Source of the DNA: Vibrio sp. STUT-A11
Lineage (GTDB): Bacteria > Pseudomonadota > Gammaproteobacteria > Enterobacterales > Vibrionaceae
Direction: 5' to 3'
Assembly (NCBI RefSeq): GCF_026000435.1
Contig: NZ_AP026764.1
Location: forward strand, 62,001 to 126,000
DNA length: 64,000 bases
The notes below the pieces were generated by a model. It was not told the origin of the DNA. It saw only the letters and a list, made by a program, of their open reading frames with translations, and did no database searches. Of this stretch, positions 1 through 9,824 are shown piece after piece. A program made the translations under genes and the position numbers. The stretch's first letter is position 1, and the number at the start of each line of letters is the position of its first letter.

Positions 1-2757
1 TGCACCGTGATGACGAATGGCTTGCTTGATATGAGATGCGATGATTGGATGGGCAGAAGTGGTGTCTGAACCAATAATAAAAATCACATCCGAGTGTTTG
101 ATACTCGGAATATCATTCGTCATTGCCCCACTGCCTAATGAGGCTTCCAGCCCGGTGACGCTTGATGCATGACAAAGTCTCGCGCAATGGTCGACGTTAT
201 TGGTACCGAGTTCGCGGCGAATGAATTTCTGAAACGCGTAATTGTCTTCGTTAGTGGTTTTTGCCGACGAGAAACCCGCCAGCGCATTGCTGCCAAAGTC
301 TTGCTTAATAGACACAAACTTAGACGCAACTAATTGAATTGCTTCTTCCCAACTCGCTGGTTGCAGCCATCCATCTTTACGAATAAGTGGCGTGGTTAAT
401 CGCTCTTCGCTGCCAATGAAATCAAAACCAAAGCGCCCTTTTACGCACAACATACCTTGGTTAACCGGTGATTCAGCACCTTCGACATAGCGAATTTTAT
501 TCTCGGCCTCGTCGACAAACATGGTTAACTTACAACCGACCCCACAGTAGGTACAGATAGTATCAACGGCCTTCAAATCCTCGGTTCGGCCTTGTGATCG
601 ATCACGGCTATCTACCATTGCTCCCGTTGGACACGCTTGCACACAAGCACCACACTGCACGCACTTTGAGTCGCTCATCAGTGTTAACCCACTAGGCTTG
701 TTCCCTTTTTTTTCTGAGCGGAATCGAGGTCGATCATCCGGTCTCAGAGCCGGACGGCCATTAGCATCGCTCAGAAAGCTGAGCACGCCATGAACGGCTT
801 GCTCCCGACATGCCTGAATACACTGACCACAACTGATACAGCGGTTGGCATCGAATTCAATAAATTCCGAACTGCGGTCGACTTCGTATTTATGGCGAAG
901 ATCTTTTGCTCGCAGGTCAAGCCACCCTTGATGATCGACGACATTAGTTGCTTTAGCTTGTAACGCATCCTCAAATCTCTGTTCAACTTGATATTCTGTT
1001 GAATAATCTCGCAAGGCACAGTCGGTGTTCGCCTGACAGCCACATTCAAGGCAACGCGCCGCTTCTTTCATGGCCTCTTCATTATCAAATCCGAGCTCAA
1101 CTTCAGCAAAACTCTGTTCACGTTGTTCCGGGGTTAATTCCGGCATGATCGTACGAGCGACTTTTTGGATATTTTCAAAGTGAAGCGGATCAACTTGCGA
1201 TAGTTTTTGCTCTTTACGAGAGTTAAAAGCAGGTGTTGGCATATCTGCCATGTCACCATTCAAGAACAGATCAATCGCTTTTGCGGCAACTCGTCCATCT
1301 CCAACCGCTTCTACCGCTGTCGCAGGGCCGCGGCGGAAATCGCCAATACTGAAAATATTTCCCGTACCGGTATGCATGGTTTGCGCGTCAGATTCCGAAG
1401 TGTTCCAACGAGTTACGGGAATCGACAACGCATCGTTGTCTAAAAAACTTAAATCTGGTTTCTGAGACACGGCAGCGATCACCGTATCAAATGCTTCGAT
1501 GAAGAACTCCCCTGTCGGTTTTGGGCTGCGACGACCTGATGAATCTGGCGGCCCCAAGGCCATTCGTTCTAAACGAACGGCATGAACGCGTCCGCTTTTA
1601 TCAGCTAAATTTTCCGCAGGATTGGTCAGAAAGTGGAACTTCACACCTTCGTGTTCTGCTTCAACAATTTCGTAGTCTTCTGCAGGCATTTCGTCTCGAG
1701 TCCGACGGTAAATCAGTGTTGTATCAGCCCCTGCTCGTCGCGCCGTTCGGGCACAATCGATCGCGGTGTTACCACCACCAATAACCGCCACTTTTTTGCC
1801 TGTCACATAGCGTTGTTCGGTCACGTAGTCTTTAAGGTAATCTACCCCTAGGTAGCAACCGTCTAGGTCACTCCCCGGATAGGTCATCTCCACCGCTTGA
1901 GATGCGCCGACAGCCAAACACACTGCGTCATAATCTTCACTTAGTTGGGAAAGCGTAAAATCAACGCCAAGCTTTGTATTAGTTTCGATTTGCATGCCAT
2001 TGCGACACATCAATTCGATTTCTTTATCCAGAATGTCTTTTGGCAGGCGATATTCCGGAATGCCATAGCGCAGCCACCCACCCGCTTTCGGCATCGACTC
2101 AAAGACCGTAACGTCATAGCCTTCGTTAGAAAGATAATAGCCGGTGGTTAACCCCCCCGGGCCACTTCCTACCACCGCGACTCTAAGGTTCTTGGTCGGT
2201 TTTTTATCCGGCACGTAAGCGTCATAAGAAGCCAAATCGGTGTCTGCCGCGTGACGCTTAAGTTGACGAATGGCAATAGGCTCATCGACTAAAGAGCGGC
2301 GGCATTCGCTTTCACAAAAGGCCGGACAAACACGTCCGATAGATAACGGCATTGGCAGCGTTTTTTTGATCACTTCAATCGCTTTTTGGTGATCATTCTG
2401 TGAGATATGGTAGAGGTAAGACTGAATATCGACACCAGCGGGACAAGCCGTTTTACACGGAGCTTCGCAGTCAGCGTAATGGTCCGTCATAATTCGGTTA
2501 AGGGCTTTTCTTCGGTGTTCACTGAGTTGCTCTGACTGGGTAACGGCGTTAAGCCCTCGATAGACTTCGAGCTCACACGCTCGTTTCGTACCACCACTTT
2601 CTATCTCAACGACACATAAGTCACATGGCACTTTCTCGTTACTTTTGTTCATTCCGCAAAGCGACGGGATTTCTACCCCACATACTTTTGCCGCTTCAAG
2701 AAGAGTCAGGCCTTCTTCTACAATTCGATACTTCCCGTCGATAATAATTTCGATCAT
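1..2757 (-). CDS. Fused formate dehydrogenase alpha subunit with GltD-like NAD(P)H domain (partial, cut by window start)
   Basis: The reading frame is open from the ATG at 2757 to the window edge (919 codons seen). Domains in order: an N-terminal 2Fe-2S-type segment with several Cys (CGVEIPSLCG, VPCDLC); a glutamate-synthase-small-subunit-like FAD/NAD domain with its Cys motif (CEAPCKTACPAGVDI) and two dinucleotide motifs (VVGSGPGG, VIGGGNTAID); two 4Fe-4S motifs (CISCGQCIQAC, CVQCGACVQAC); then the start of the molybdopterin catalytic subunit with CTYCGVGC. The active-site region reads CARLCHASSV, so cysteine stands where FdhF has selenocysteine. Such fusions are known for NAD(P)-linked formate dehydrogenases; oxidation of formate to CO2 is the likely reaction, but the C-terminal half is outside the window. 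It is transcribed divergently from the copper operon. Confidence 0.85.
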   Translation of the reverse strand, partial: MIEIIIDGKYRIVEEGLTLLEAAKVCGVEIPSLCGMNKSNEKVPCDLCVVEIESGGTKRACELEVYRGLNAVTQSEQLSEHRRKALNRIMTDHYADCEAPCKTACPAGVDIQSYLYHISQNDHQKAIEVIKKTLPMPLSIGRVCPAFCESECRRSLVDEPIAIRQLKRHAADTDLASYDAYVPDKKPTKNLRVAVVGSGPGGLTTGYYLSNEGYDVTVFESMPKAGGWLRYGIPEYRLPKDILDKEIELMCRNGMQIETNTKLGVDFTLSQLSEDYDAVCLAVGASQAVEMTYPGSDLDGCYLGVDYLKDYVTEQRYVTGKKVAVIGGGNTAIDCARTARRAGADTTLIYRRTRDEMPAEDYEIVEAEHEGVKFHFLTNPAENLADKSGRVHAVRLERMALGPPDSSGRRSPKPTGEFFIEAFDTVIAAVSQKPDLSFLDNDALSIPVTRWNTSESDAQTMHTGTGNIFSIGDFRRGPATAVEAVGDGRVAAKAIDLFLNGDMADMPTPAFNSRKEQKLSQVDPLHFENIQKVARTIMPELTPEQREQSFAEVELGFDNEEAMKEAARCLECGCQANTDCALRDYSTEYQVEQRFEDALQAKATNVVDHQGWLDLRAKDLRHKYEVDRSSEFIEFDANRCISCGQCIQACREQAVHGVLSFLSDANGRPALRPDDRPRFRSEKKGNKPSGLTLMSDSKCVQCGACVQACPTGAMVDSRDRSQGRTEDLKAVDTICTYCGVGCKLTMFVDEAENKIRYVEGAESPVNQGMLCVKGRFGFDFIGSEERLTTPLIRKDGWLQPASWEEAIQLVASKFVSIKQDFGSNALAGFSSAKTTNEDNYAFQKFIRRELGTNNVDHCARLCHASSVTGLEASLGSGAMTNDIPSIKHSDVIFIIGSDTTSAHPIIASHIKQAIRHHGA

Positions 2758-2871
2758 ACGCTACCCTGTGCCAGTTATTAACCCTCACATAAATTAAGGA
2801 TAAATCCTCAAGCGGGAAGTTCATGTGACAAAATGCTCACTAACTACATTTTTATTGTCAAATATTAACTA

Positions 2872-2902
2872 TTGACTTTACCCCTGGGGTAACCTTTATT
2901 CT
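2872..2902 (+). promoter_or_regulatory. MerR/CueR-type promoter of the copper efflux operon
   Basis: A -35 box TTGACT (2872-2877) and a -10 box TATTCT (2897-2902) are separated by 19 bp, longer than the usual 17. The spacer holds a near-perfect dyad, TTACCCC-T-GGGGTAA (2878-2892). An over-long spacer filled by a dyad is the known signature of promoters activated by MerR-family metal sensors such as CueR. No merR-type gene is visible in the window, so the regulator would act from elsewhere. Confidence 0.75.
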
Positions 2903-2946
2903 CCAAGGGTTATTAACGAGATACATTCATTTTTACTGGAACGCGT

Positions 2947-3342
2947 ATGCACCTTAAATCCTCGCATACAATTTGGTTAACTATGCTGACAACGCTGATC
3001 CTTTTGGTATCAAGCGTGGTAAACAGTGCACCACTTATGAACCTTAAAATGATGTCAGATCAGACAATAGCTAAACAAGACGAACACTGTGGCTCCCACA
3101 GTATGGAGATGAGCCTGGCGATGTCTCATAGCTCAGCCTCTTCCGACATACCGATGAGCTGTGCCGACAGCTCGGGTATGGTTCATAACTGCTGCACGAC
3201 ATCCTGCTCGTTTGTTTTTGTCTCATTACCCGTTCCAGAAAACCAACTCTCTCCGTTAGCCTATCGAGCTACCTTCAATATCGAGAGCAATGACCCTGTC
3301 GTACAGGTCAGTCACGACCTCTACCGACCTCCTATCGTTTAA
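2947..3342 (+). CDS. Small exported Cys/His/Met-rich protein, probable metal-binding leader gene of the copper operon
   Basis: 131 residues with an N-terminal hydrophobic signal segment (about residues 9-27, ending VVNSA). The mature part is rich in possible metal ligands: Met and His runs (EHCGSHSMEM, MSHSS) and five Cys including NCCTTSC. No enzyme motif is seen and I do not recognise a named family with certainty; it resembles short periplasmic proteins that head copper-resistance operons. It is the first gene after the MerR-type promoter and has the same direction as the efflux genes, about 210 bp upstream of the outer membrane channel gene. A periplasmic copper-binding role is inferred. 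Confidence 0.6.
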   Translation: MHLKSSHTIWLTMLTTLILLVSSVVNSAPLMNLKMMSDQTIAKQDEHCGSHSMEMSLAMSHSSASSDIPMSCADSSGMVHNCCTTSCSFVFVSLPVPENQLSPLAYRATFNIESNDPVVQVSHDLYRPPIV

Positions 3343-3555
3343 TTCATTCAAAGCATTCGATCCTGCTGAATCTGGCAGGTTGTTTAACTGCGCCCGACGA
3401 TTGGTCAACGTACCTAATTGACTCCTTACGATCTCAGTTTAGCTGTATCGTGAAAGAGCAAGAGTAATGACATCTTCCAAACGTCCGGCAATCACCGGCT
3501 TTCGCATCTATTCACACTATTTGTGCGTTTACGAGCAAGTCTGGTATTAATTTGG

Positions 3556-4956
3556 ATGAAAACGATGGAATTCACCCCAAATCACTTAGTGGCCTCAATT
3601 GGCTCACTAGTCCTGATCGCCTCACCGACATTCAATGTCATGGCACAAACGTCATCGCATGAAAAAGTGGGCGAAGTGTCTCAGGCACAGTCCACCCAAG
3701 AGTTGGCAAAGCTGATTAATATTGCACTTGAAAACGATGGAAACCGTAAACAGTTCTTCGCTCAATCAGAAGCCATGCGCGAAACAGGCGTGGCAAACGC
3801 GACGCTGATGGACCCGAAATTGAAAATCGGTGTTGGCGGCTTACCTGTCGACAGTTTCAAGTTCGACGAAGACCCGATGACTAATATCTCCGTCGGTCTG
3901 ATGCAGCAATTTGAACGCGGTTCCACCCTCGATCTGCAACAAAAGAAAGCCAATCAACAAGCGGTTGGTTTATCTCTGCAAGTGCATGCAAGAGAGCTGG
4001 ATATAGCGAACAACATGACTCAACTCTGGCTTGAGCTTGGCTACCAGCAGCAAGCTGAACAGATCATGTTGGAAAACCGCCGCTTGATGAAGGAAATGGA
4101 AAACTTCATCCAAACCAATTACTCAATTGGCAAAAGCGAAGCTCAGGACCTTCTTAACGCACAACTGCAAGTAAGCAAGCTGGATGAAAAGTTACAGGCT
4201 AATGCTCAAATGCAGCGACGTTTAGTAGCCCAGCTTTCTGAATGGTTAGGCTCTGACTGGTTGATTAATAATGCTCAACAAGCTACTCCATCGCTACAAG
4301 CCAGCAACCAACTTAACTGGAATAACCTGAATCAGACCCTCTCCTCAGGGGCTGATTCTACGCAGCACTATCAACGACTTAGCCAGCACCCAATGGTGAA
4401 AATGGCCGATGTCAGCATTTCAACTAATGAAACTCAGGTTGAGATTGCCGAGCAGGCTTATAGTCCGCAGTTTGGTGTCGAAGTTGCCTATGCCTATCGC
4501 CAGTCAAACAACATGAAAGGCGAGCCGGCTTCAGATTTAGTGAGTGCGTATTTAACGATGGATATTCCGCTATTCACTGGCAATCGCCAAGATAAAAACC
4601 TCGCAGCGGCGCAGTATCAAGTAGGAGCCGCGCGCTCACAGAAAGATACATTACTGACACAAATGAACGCCAAAGTGAACACGCTTTTGGTCGACCGCAG
4701 CAACTTAACCCAACGCCTGGAGCGTTATCAAACCACTTTACTTCCTCAGGTCAAAGCTCGGATTCGCGCAGTAGAACGGGGGTACCAAAATAACACCGCG
4801 CAATTCAACGATGTGATTTTGGCCAGTACCGATGAGCTGGCTCTGCAGCTTGAGCAACAACGTTTGATCACTGATTTAAATATCGTCAATAGCAACTTGG
4901 CAACTTTACTGGGTGGTTTTGAATATCAAGTATCAGCACCGGAATTAAGGAAGTAA
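3556..4956 (+). CDS. TolC-family outer membrane channel of the copper/silver RND pump (CusC-like)
   Basis: Long alpha-helical outer membrane efflux protein of about 466 residues. The frame opens at a GTG (3523), but the ATG at 3556 gives a normal signal peptide (hydrophobic LVASIGSLVLIA, cleavage near VMA-Q). The body shows the heptad-rich repeats of outer membrane efflux proteins (for example the segments starting TNISVGLMQQFERG and YLTMDIPLFTGN, the two equivalent strands of the internal duplication). It lies 2 bp before the adaptor gene and completes the tripartite pump. The shine-dalgarno is weak at either start, so the exact N-terminus is uncertain. Confidence 0.85.
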   Translation: MKTMEFTPNHLVASIGSLVLIASPTFNVMAQTSSHEKVGEVSQAQSTQELAKLINIALENDGNRKQFFAQSEAMRETGVANATLMDPKLKIGVGGLPVDSFKFDEDPMTNISVGLMQQFERGSTLDLQQKKANQQAVGLSLQVHARELDIANNMTQLWLELGYQQQAEQIMLENRRLMKEMENFIQTNYSIGKSEAQDLLNAQLQVSKLDEKLQANAQMQRRLVAQLSEWLGSDWLINNAQQATPSLQASNQLNWNNLNQTLSSGADSTQHYQRLSQHPMVKMADVSISTNETQVEIAEQAYSPQFGVEVAYAYRQSNNMKGEPASDLVSAYLTMDIPLFTGNRQDKNLAAAQYQVGAARSQKDTLLTQMNAKVNTLLVDRSNLTQRLERYQTTLLPQVKARIRAVERGYQNNTAQFNDVILASTDELALQLEQQRLITDLNIVNSNLATLLGGFEYQVSAPELRK

Positions 4957-4958
4957 CA

Positions 4959-6674
4959 ATGAGTTCGAATTCTATCAAAATCGCAACTATCGCTTTAATA
5001 GTAGGTGGAGCCTTAGGCTTTGGTATCAGCCATTTAAATCTGAGTGCCAATCATGAACTAATGGCAGCTGAGGATAGTGCGTCAAATAGCTCAAACGATC
5101 CGCTGTACTGGGTCGCCCCAATGGATCCTAATTACAAGCGCGATAAACCGGGAAAATCACCAATGGGGATGGATTTAATCCCAGTCTATGCTGAAGATCT
5201 CACCGGAGCACAAGATAAGCCTGGCACGGTCACCATTGACCCTTCTGTCGAGAACAATCTTGGGGTTAAAACCGCTCAAGTTTCGTTAGAGAAATTATCA
5301 CCGCGTATTGAAACCGTTGGTTACATTGCCTTCGATGAGAGTAAATTATGGCAAACCAACGTTCGTGTTGCTGGTTGGGTTGAAAAGCTCTACATCAACG
5401 CCGTTGGTGAAAAAGTAAGTAAAGGTGACGTGCTATTCACACTCTACTCGCCTGAACTGGTTAAAGCTCAGGAAGAGCTGCTCAACGCCTATCGTACAGG
5501 CCGCAGTGGTTTAGTCAAAGGCGCAACTGAGCGTCTGGTGACACTCGGTGTCGATCGCTCACAAATCCAAGCCATTATAAAGCGCGGTAAAGCCTCCCAA
5601 ACCATAGCAGTCAAAGCCCCAGAAGATGGCATCATCGCCAGCTTAAATGTGCGTGAAGGCGGTTACTTATCACCTGCTCAAGCCGTGATTAGCGCTGGTC
5701 CACTGGAGAATGTTTGGGTCGATGCAGAAGTGTTTGAGCGTCAGGCTCATTGGATGAAAGCTGGTAGCAATGCAACTATGACGTTAGATTCGATTCCGGG
5801 TAAAAACTGGCAAGGTACGGTTGATTACGTCTACCCAATTCTTGATCCAAAAACCCGAACCCTGCGTGTGCGTCTCAAGTTCCCGAATCCTAATGGTGAA
5901 CTGAAACCGAACATGTTTGCCAACATTGCGCTACAGCCTGTAAGTGACGATGCCGTACTGACTATTCCTAAGTCTTCCGTTATTCGCTCTGGCGGTATGA
6001 CCCGAGTTGTCCTTGCCGAAGGCAACGGAAAGTACCGCTCTACCCGAATCAAAGTCGGACGCGAAGCCGATGACAAAACCGAGGTATTAGAAGGCCTAAG
6101 CCGAGAAGATCGTATTGTTACCTCCGCGCACTTTATGCTGGACTCAGAATCAAGCCAAACGGCCGATCTTTCTCGTATTTCAGCTCCGCAAAAGTCTGCT
6201 GCAGAAACGGCTTGGGCGAAAGGAGAAATTACCGATGTGATGAAAGACCATCGCATGCTCACCATCAATCACCAACCAGTTCCGGAATGGGATTGGCCAG
6301 GCATGGTGATGAACTTTACCTTTGCCGATGGCGTAGAAATGGGTGATCTGCAAAAAGGTCAAAACATCGAATTTGAAATGCAAAAAACAGATTCAGGCCA
6401 ATACGAAATTATTGATTACAAAGCAGATGGCAGTGTCGTTGCTACCGATGTATGGCTAACTGGAGACATCAGCATGCTCATGGCAGACTTTGGCATGATC
6501 ACGTTAAATCACATGCCTGTTGCAGAATGGAACTGGGACGCTGGTGAAATGAACTTCACAGTCGGTGACGAAGTCAGCCTATCTGGTTTCAAGGAAGGCC
6601 AAAAAGTTCGGTTTCTAATCGAAAAGCAAGGTACTGACTACGTATTAAAACAACTCGAAGCGATTGAGGGCTAA
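4959..6674 (+). CDS. cusB: RND periplasmic adaptor (CusB-like) with two C-terminal CusF domains
   Basis: 571 residues. After an N-terminal membrane/signal segment comes a heavy-metal-binding motif (YWVAPMDPNYKRDKPGKSPMGMDLIPVY-type, residues about 48-76). The adaptor body with barrel-sandwich and beta-barrel regions runs to about residue 405. Two CusF-like beta-barrel domains follow: copy 1 (about 413-488) keeps all four copper ligands in CusF spacing (H438, W446, M449, M451); copy 2 (about 497-571) has H518, W526 and M531 but Gly529 where the first Met should be. CusB bridges the pump and the channel; CusF is normally a separate copper chaperone that hands Cu(I)/Ag(I) to CusB. The next gene, cusA, starts 2 bp downstream. 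Confidence 0.92.
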   Translation: MSSNSIKIATIALIVGGALGFGISHLNLSANHELMAAEDSASNSSNDPLYWVAPMDPNYKRDKPGKSPMGMDLIPVYAEDLTGAQDKPGTVTIDPSVENNLGVKTAQVSLEKLSPRIETVGYIAFDESKLWQTNVRVAGWVEKLYINAVGEKVSKGDVLFTLYSPELVKAQEELLNAYRTGRSGLVKGATERLVTLGVDRSQIQAIIKRGKASQTIAVKAPEDGIIASLNVREGGYLSPAQAVISAGPLENVWVDAEVFERQAHWMKAGSNATMTLDSIPGKNWQGTVDYVYPILDPKTRTLRVRLKFPNPNGELKPNMFANIALQPVSDDAVLTIPKSSVIRSGGMTRVVLAEGNGKYRSTRIKVGREADDKTEVLEGLSREDRIVTSAHFMLDSESSQTADLSRISAPQKSAAETAWAKGEITDVMKDHRMLTINHQPVPEWDWPGMVMNFTFADGVEMGDLQKGQNIEFEMQKTDSGQYEIIDYKADGSVVATDVWLTGDISMLMADFGMITLNHMPVAEWNWDAGEMNFTVGDEVSLSGFKEGQKVRFLIEKQGTDYVLKQLEAIEG

Positions 6675-6676
6675 CT

Positions 6677-9600
6677 ATGATTGGAGCAATTATCCGTTGG
6701 TCTATCAACAATCGCTTTATGGTGTTAATCGCCACCTTAGTGGTTGTGCTATCGGGGCTTTACAGCGTAAAGAATACACCTGTTGATGCTATTCCCGATC
6801 TTTCTGATGTTCAGGTGATCATTAAAACCAGCTACCCAGGACAAGCACCACAAGTTGTGGAGGATCAAGTCACTTATCCTCTGACTACCGCGATGTTAGC
6901 GGTTCCGGGCGCAGAAACCGTTCGTGGCTATTCTTTCTTCGGCGATTCGTATGTTTATATCATTTTCAATGATGATACCGACATGTACTGGGCGAGATCT
7001 CGCGTTTTAGAATACTTAAGTCAGGTAGCTCCTAAGTTGCCACCAAGTGCAAAACCGACGCTAGGTCCGGACGCGACAGGTGTAGGCTGGGTTTACAGCT
7101 ATGTTCTGCAAGACAAAACAGGGCAACACGACCTTGCTGAACTTCGTAGTTTTCAGGACTGGTTCTTAAAGTACGAACTTCAAACGGTTGATGGGGTTTC
7201 TGAGGTCGCAACTGTTGGCGGGATGGTCAAACAATACCAAGTCCAGATCGACCCGGCCAAACTGCGCGCCTACAACCTCACGCTGCAGCAAGTCAACATG
7301 GCTATCCAGAACGGTAACCAGGAAACGGGTGCGTCCGTTGTGGAAGTGGCAGAAGCGGAACACATGGTTCGCACGACTGGCTACTTAACCAGCATCGAAG
7401 ACATTGAGTCTCTGCCAATCAAAGTGACCGACAAAGGTACGCCGCTCCTACTTGGAGACATTGCAGACATCAATATCGGTCCACAAATGCGTCGCGGTAT
7501 TTCTGAGCTAAACGGTGAAGGGGAAGCCGTCGGTGGCGTGATTGTGATGCGCTACGGTGAAAATGCCAGTGAAGTCATCAGTAAGGTCAAAGAGAAGCTG
7601 GATGATTTGCAGCGAAGCCTGCCTGATGGCGTAGAAATCGTATCAACTTACGAGCGCTCAACGTTGATCAACGCAGCGGTAGACAACCTATGGAAAAAAC
7701 TCGCCGAAGAGTTCATCGTGGTAGCGATTGTTTGTGCTTTGTTCTTGTTCCATATTCGTTCGTCGTTAGTCATTGCGCTTAGCTTGCCAGTAGGTATTTT
7801 GGCTGCCTTTATCGTGATGCACTATCAAGGCATTAATGCCAACATCATGTCTCTCGGTGGGATAGCTATTGCCATCGGGGCGATGGTGGACGGCGCGATT
7901 GTGATGATAGAAAACGTCCACAAACATATCGAACGGACGCCGCTTACTGACAAAAACCGTTGGCAGGTAATTGGTAAAGCAGCCGAAGAAGTGGGGGCTC
8001 CCCTATTCTTCTCGCTCCTAATCATCACATTGAGCTTTGTTCCGGTGTTCGCGCTGGAAGGGCAAGAAGGAAAAATGTTCTCGCCTCTCGCCTTTACTAA
8101 AACGTACGCGATGGCCTCGGCGGCGGCTTTGGCTATCACGCTAGTGCCGGTTTTAATGGGTTACTTTATTCGCGGTAAGGTACTTCCTGAACACAAAAAC
8201 CCGGTCAACCGCAGCTTGGTGGCACTTTATCGCCCACTGCTCAACCTGAGTTTGAAGTATCCGAAGGCGATGATCGTGCTGGCTCTTGGACTAATGGCAT
8301 CAGCTTACTACCCAACCAGCAAACTGGGCAGTGAATTCATTCCGCCTCTGGATGAAGGCGATTTGATGTATATGCCGACCACCTATCCGGGTATATCTAT
8401 CGGTAAAGCACGTGAATTACTCCAACAAACCAATAAGTTGATCAAAACCGTACCGGAAGTGAAAACGGTTTGGGGCAAAATTGGTCGTGCTGATACGGCA
8501 ACCGACCCTGCCCCGCTGACGATGATCGAAACGGTTATTCAATTTAAACCACGTGAAGAATGGCGTGAAGGCGTGACAACAGAGTCTTTGCGCAAAGAGT
8601 TTGACCAGCTGGTGCAATTCCCTGGATTAACCAACGCCTGGGTTATGCCAATTAAAACTCGTATCGACATGCTGGCAACCGGCATCAAAACCCCTATCGG
8701 GATAAAAATCGCCGGTCCTGACCTGAAAGAGATCGAGAAAATTGGTGCGCAAATAGAGCCAATTCTTAATAACGTCTCTGGCACCTCATCGGTTTACGCT
8801 GAGCGTGTTGCTGGCGGTCGCTACGTCACCATTGATATCAAACGCCGTGTCGCTGCGCGTTACGGTCTGAATATCAAAGATGTTCAACAGGTGATTTCCA
8901 CAGCAGTGGGAGGCATGAATGTCGGTGAAACTATCGAAGGTCTGGAACGCTATCCGATTAACGTGCGTTATCCGCAAGACTACCGTGATTCAGTAGTTAA
9001 ACTGCAGAACCTGCCGCTGGTAACACCAAACGGCGCTCGTATCGCGCTCGCTGATGTAGCGGATATCCGTTACGAAGATGGTCCTCCGATGATCAAAACA
9101 GAAAATGCGCGTCCAAATGGCTGGGTGTTTGTTGATATCGACGGACGAGATCTTGGTTCATACGTGATTGAAGCGCAGCAAGCCGTCGCGGATCAGCTAA
9201 TTTTACCTATTGGCTATTCTATCGCTTGGTCGGGTCAATATGAGTACATGGAACGCGCGAAAGACCGACTCAGCGTGGTCGTGCCGATTACCTTGGTGAT
9301 CATCATGATGTTGCTCTACTTCAGTTTCCGTCGCATCGGAGAAGTCTTGATCATCATGCTGACGCTGCCATTGGCGATGGTGGGTGGCTTGTGGTTAATG
9401 TACAGCCTCAGTTACAACTTCTCCATTGCGGTAGGGGTTGGCTTTATTGCCCTCGCAGGTGTCGCTGTTGAAATTGGGGTCATTATGTTGGTTTACCTTA
9501 ACCAAGCATGGCACCACAAAAAACTGGATGCAGAAGAAAAACGCCAGCCACTGCGCTTAGATGATCTGACTAATGCAATACGTGAAGGAGCCGGTCTACG

Positions 9601-9817
9601 TGTGCGTCCGGTGATGATGACCGTACTCACCGTCATTATTGGTCTGATTCCAATCATGTATGGCGAAGGGACAGGCTCACAGGTAATGCAACGTATTGCT
9701 GCCCCAATGATCGGTGGTATGGCATCAGCCTTAGTGCTAACCCTACTGGTACTGCCAGCTATTTTTATGCTCTGGAAACAGCGTGAAGTAAAACCTAACA
9801 AAAACACAGAGAAATAA
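6677..9817 (+). CDS. cusA: Heavy-metal efflux RND pump CusA
   Basis: 1046 residues, the usual length for heavy-metal RND transporters. It has the expected two halves of one plus five/six membrane helices and large periplasmic loops, with family segments such as TPVDAIPDLSDVQVI near the N-terminus and GAMVDGAIVMIENVHK in the first membrane bundle. Methionines occur in the contexts RIDMLATG, GGMNVGE and PPMIKTEN, close to the three-Met copper site of E. coli CusA (the middle one appears shifted by one residue, aligned from memory). The role is proton-driven export of Cu(I)/Ag(I). It follows cusB by 2 bp in one operon. Confidence 0.95.
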   Translation: MIGAIIRWSINNRFMVLIATLVVVLSGLYSVKNTPVDAIPDLSDVQVIIKTSYPGQAPQVVEDQVTYPLTTAMLAVPGAETVRGYSFFGDSYVYIIFNDDTDMYWARSRVLEYLSQVAPKLPPSAKPTLGPDATGVGWVYSYVLQDKTGQHDLAELRSFQDWFLKYELQTVDGVSEVATVGGMVKQYQVQIDPAKLRAYNLTLQQVNMAIQNGNQETGASVVEVAEAEHMVRTTGYLTSIEDIESLPIKVTDKGTPLLLGDIADINIGPQMRRGISELNGEGEAVGGVIVMRYGENASEVISKVKEKLDDLQRSLPDGVEIVSTYERSTLINAAVDNLWKKLAEEFIVVAIVCALFLFHIRSSLVIALSLPVGILAAFIVMHYQGINANIMSLGGIAIAIGAMVDGAIVMIENVHKHIERTPLTDKNRWQVIGKAAEEVGAPLFFSLLIITLSFVPVFALEGQEGKMFSPLAFTKTYAMASAAALAITLVPVLMGYFIRGKVLPEHKNPVNRSLVALYRPLLNLSLKYPKAMIVLALGLMASAYYPTSKLGSEFIPPLDEGDLMYMPTTYPGISIGKARELLQQTNKLIKTVPEVKTVWGKIGRADTATDPAPLTMIETVIQFKPREEWREGVTTESLRKEFDQLVQFPGLTNAWVMPIKTRIDMLATGIKTPIGIKIAGPDLKEIEKIGAQIEPILNNVSGTSSVYAERVAGGRYVTIDIKRRVAARYGLNIKDVQQVISTAVGGMNVGETIEGLERYPINVRYPQDYRDSVVKLQNLPLVTPNGARIALADVADIRYEDGPPMIKTENARPNGWVFVDIDGRDLGSYVIEAQQAVADQLILPIGYSIAWSGQYEYMERAKDRLSVVVPITLVIIMMLLYFSFRRIGEVLIIMLTLPLAMVGGLWLMYSLSYNFSIAVGVGFIALAGVAVEIGVIMLVYLNQAWHHKKLDAEEKRQPLRLDDLTNAIREGAGLRVRPVMMTVLTVIIGLIPIMYGEGTGSQVMQRIAAPMIGGMASALVLTLLVLPAIFMLWKQREVKPNKNTEK

Positions 9818-9824
9818 ACATAAA

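Noticed and set aside
1207..1851. Several plus-strand frames inside the formate dehydrogenase region
   Set aside because: They are antisense shadows of the long minus-strand coding frame and lack family resemblance or ribosome sites.
3523..3555. GTG start for the outer membrane channel gene
   Set aside because: Using it would put a polar extension before the signal peptide; the ATG at 3556 gives a normal export signal.
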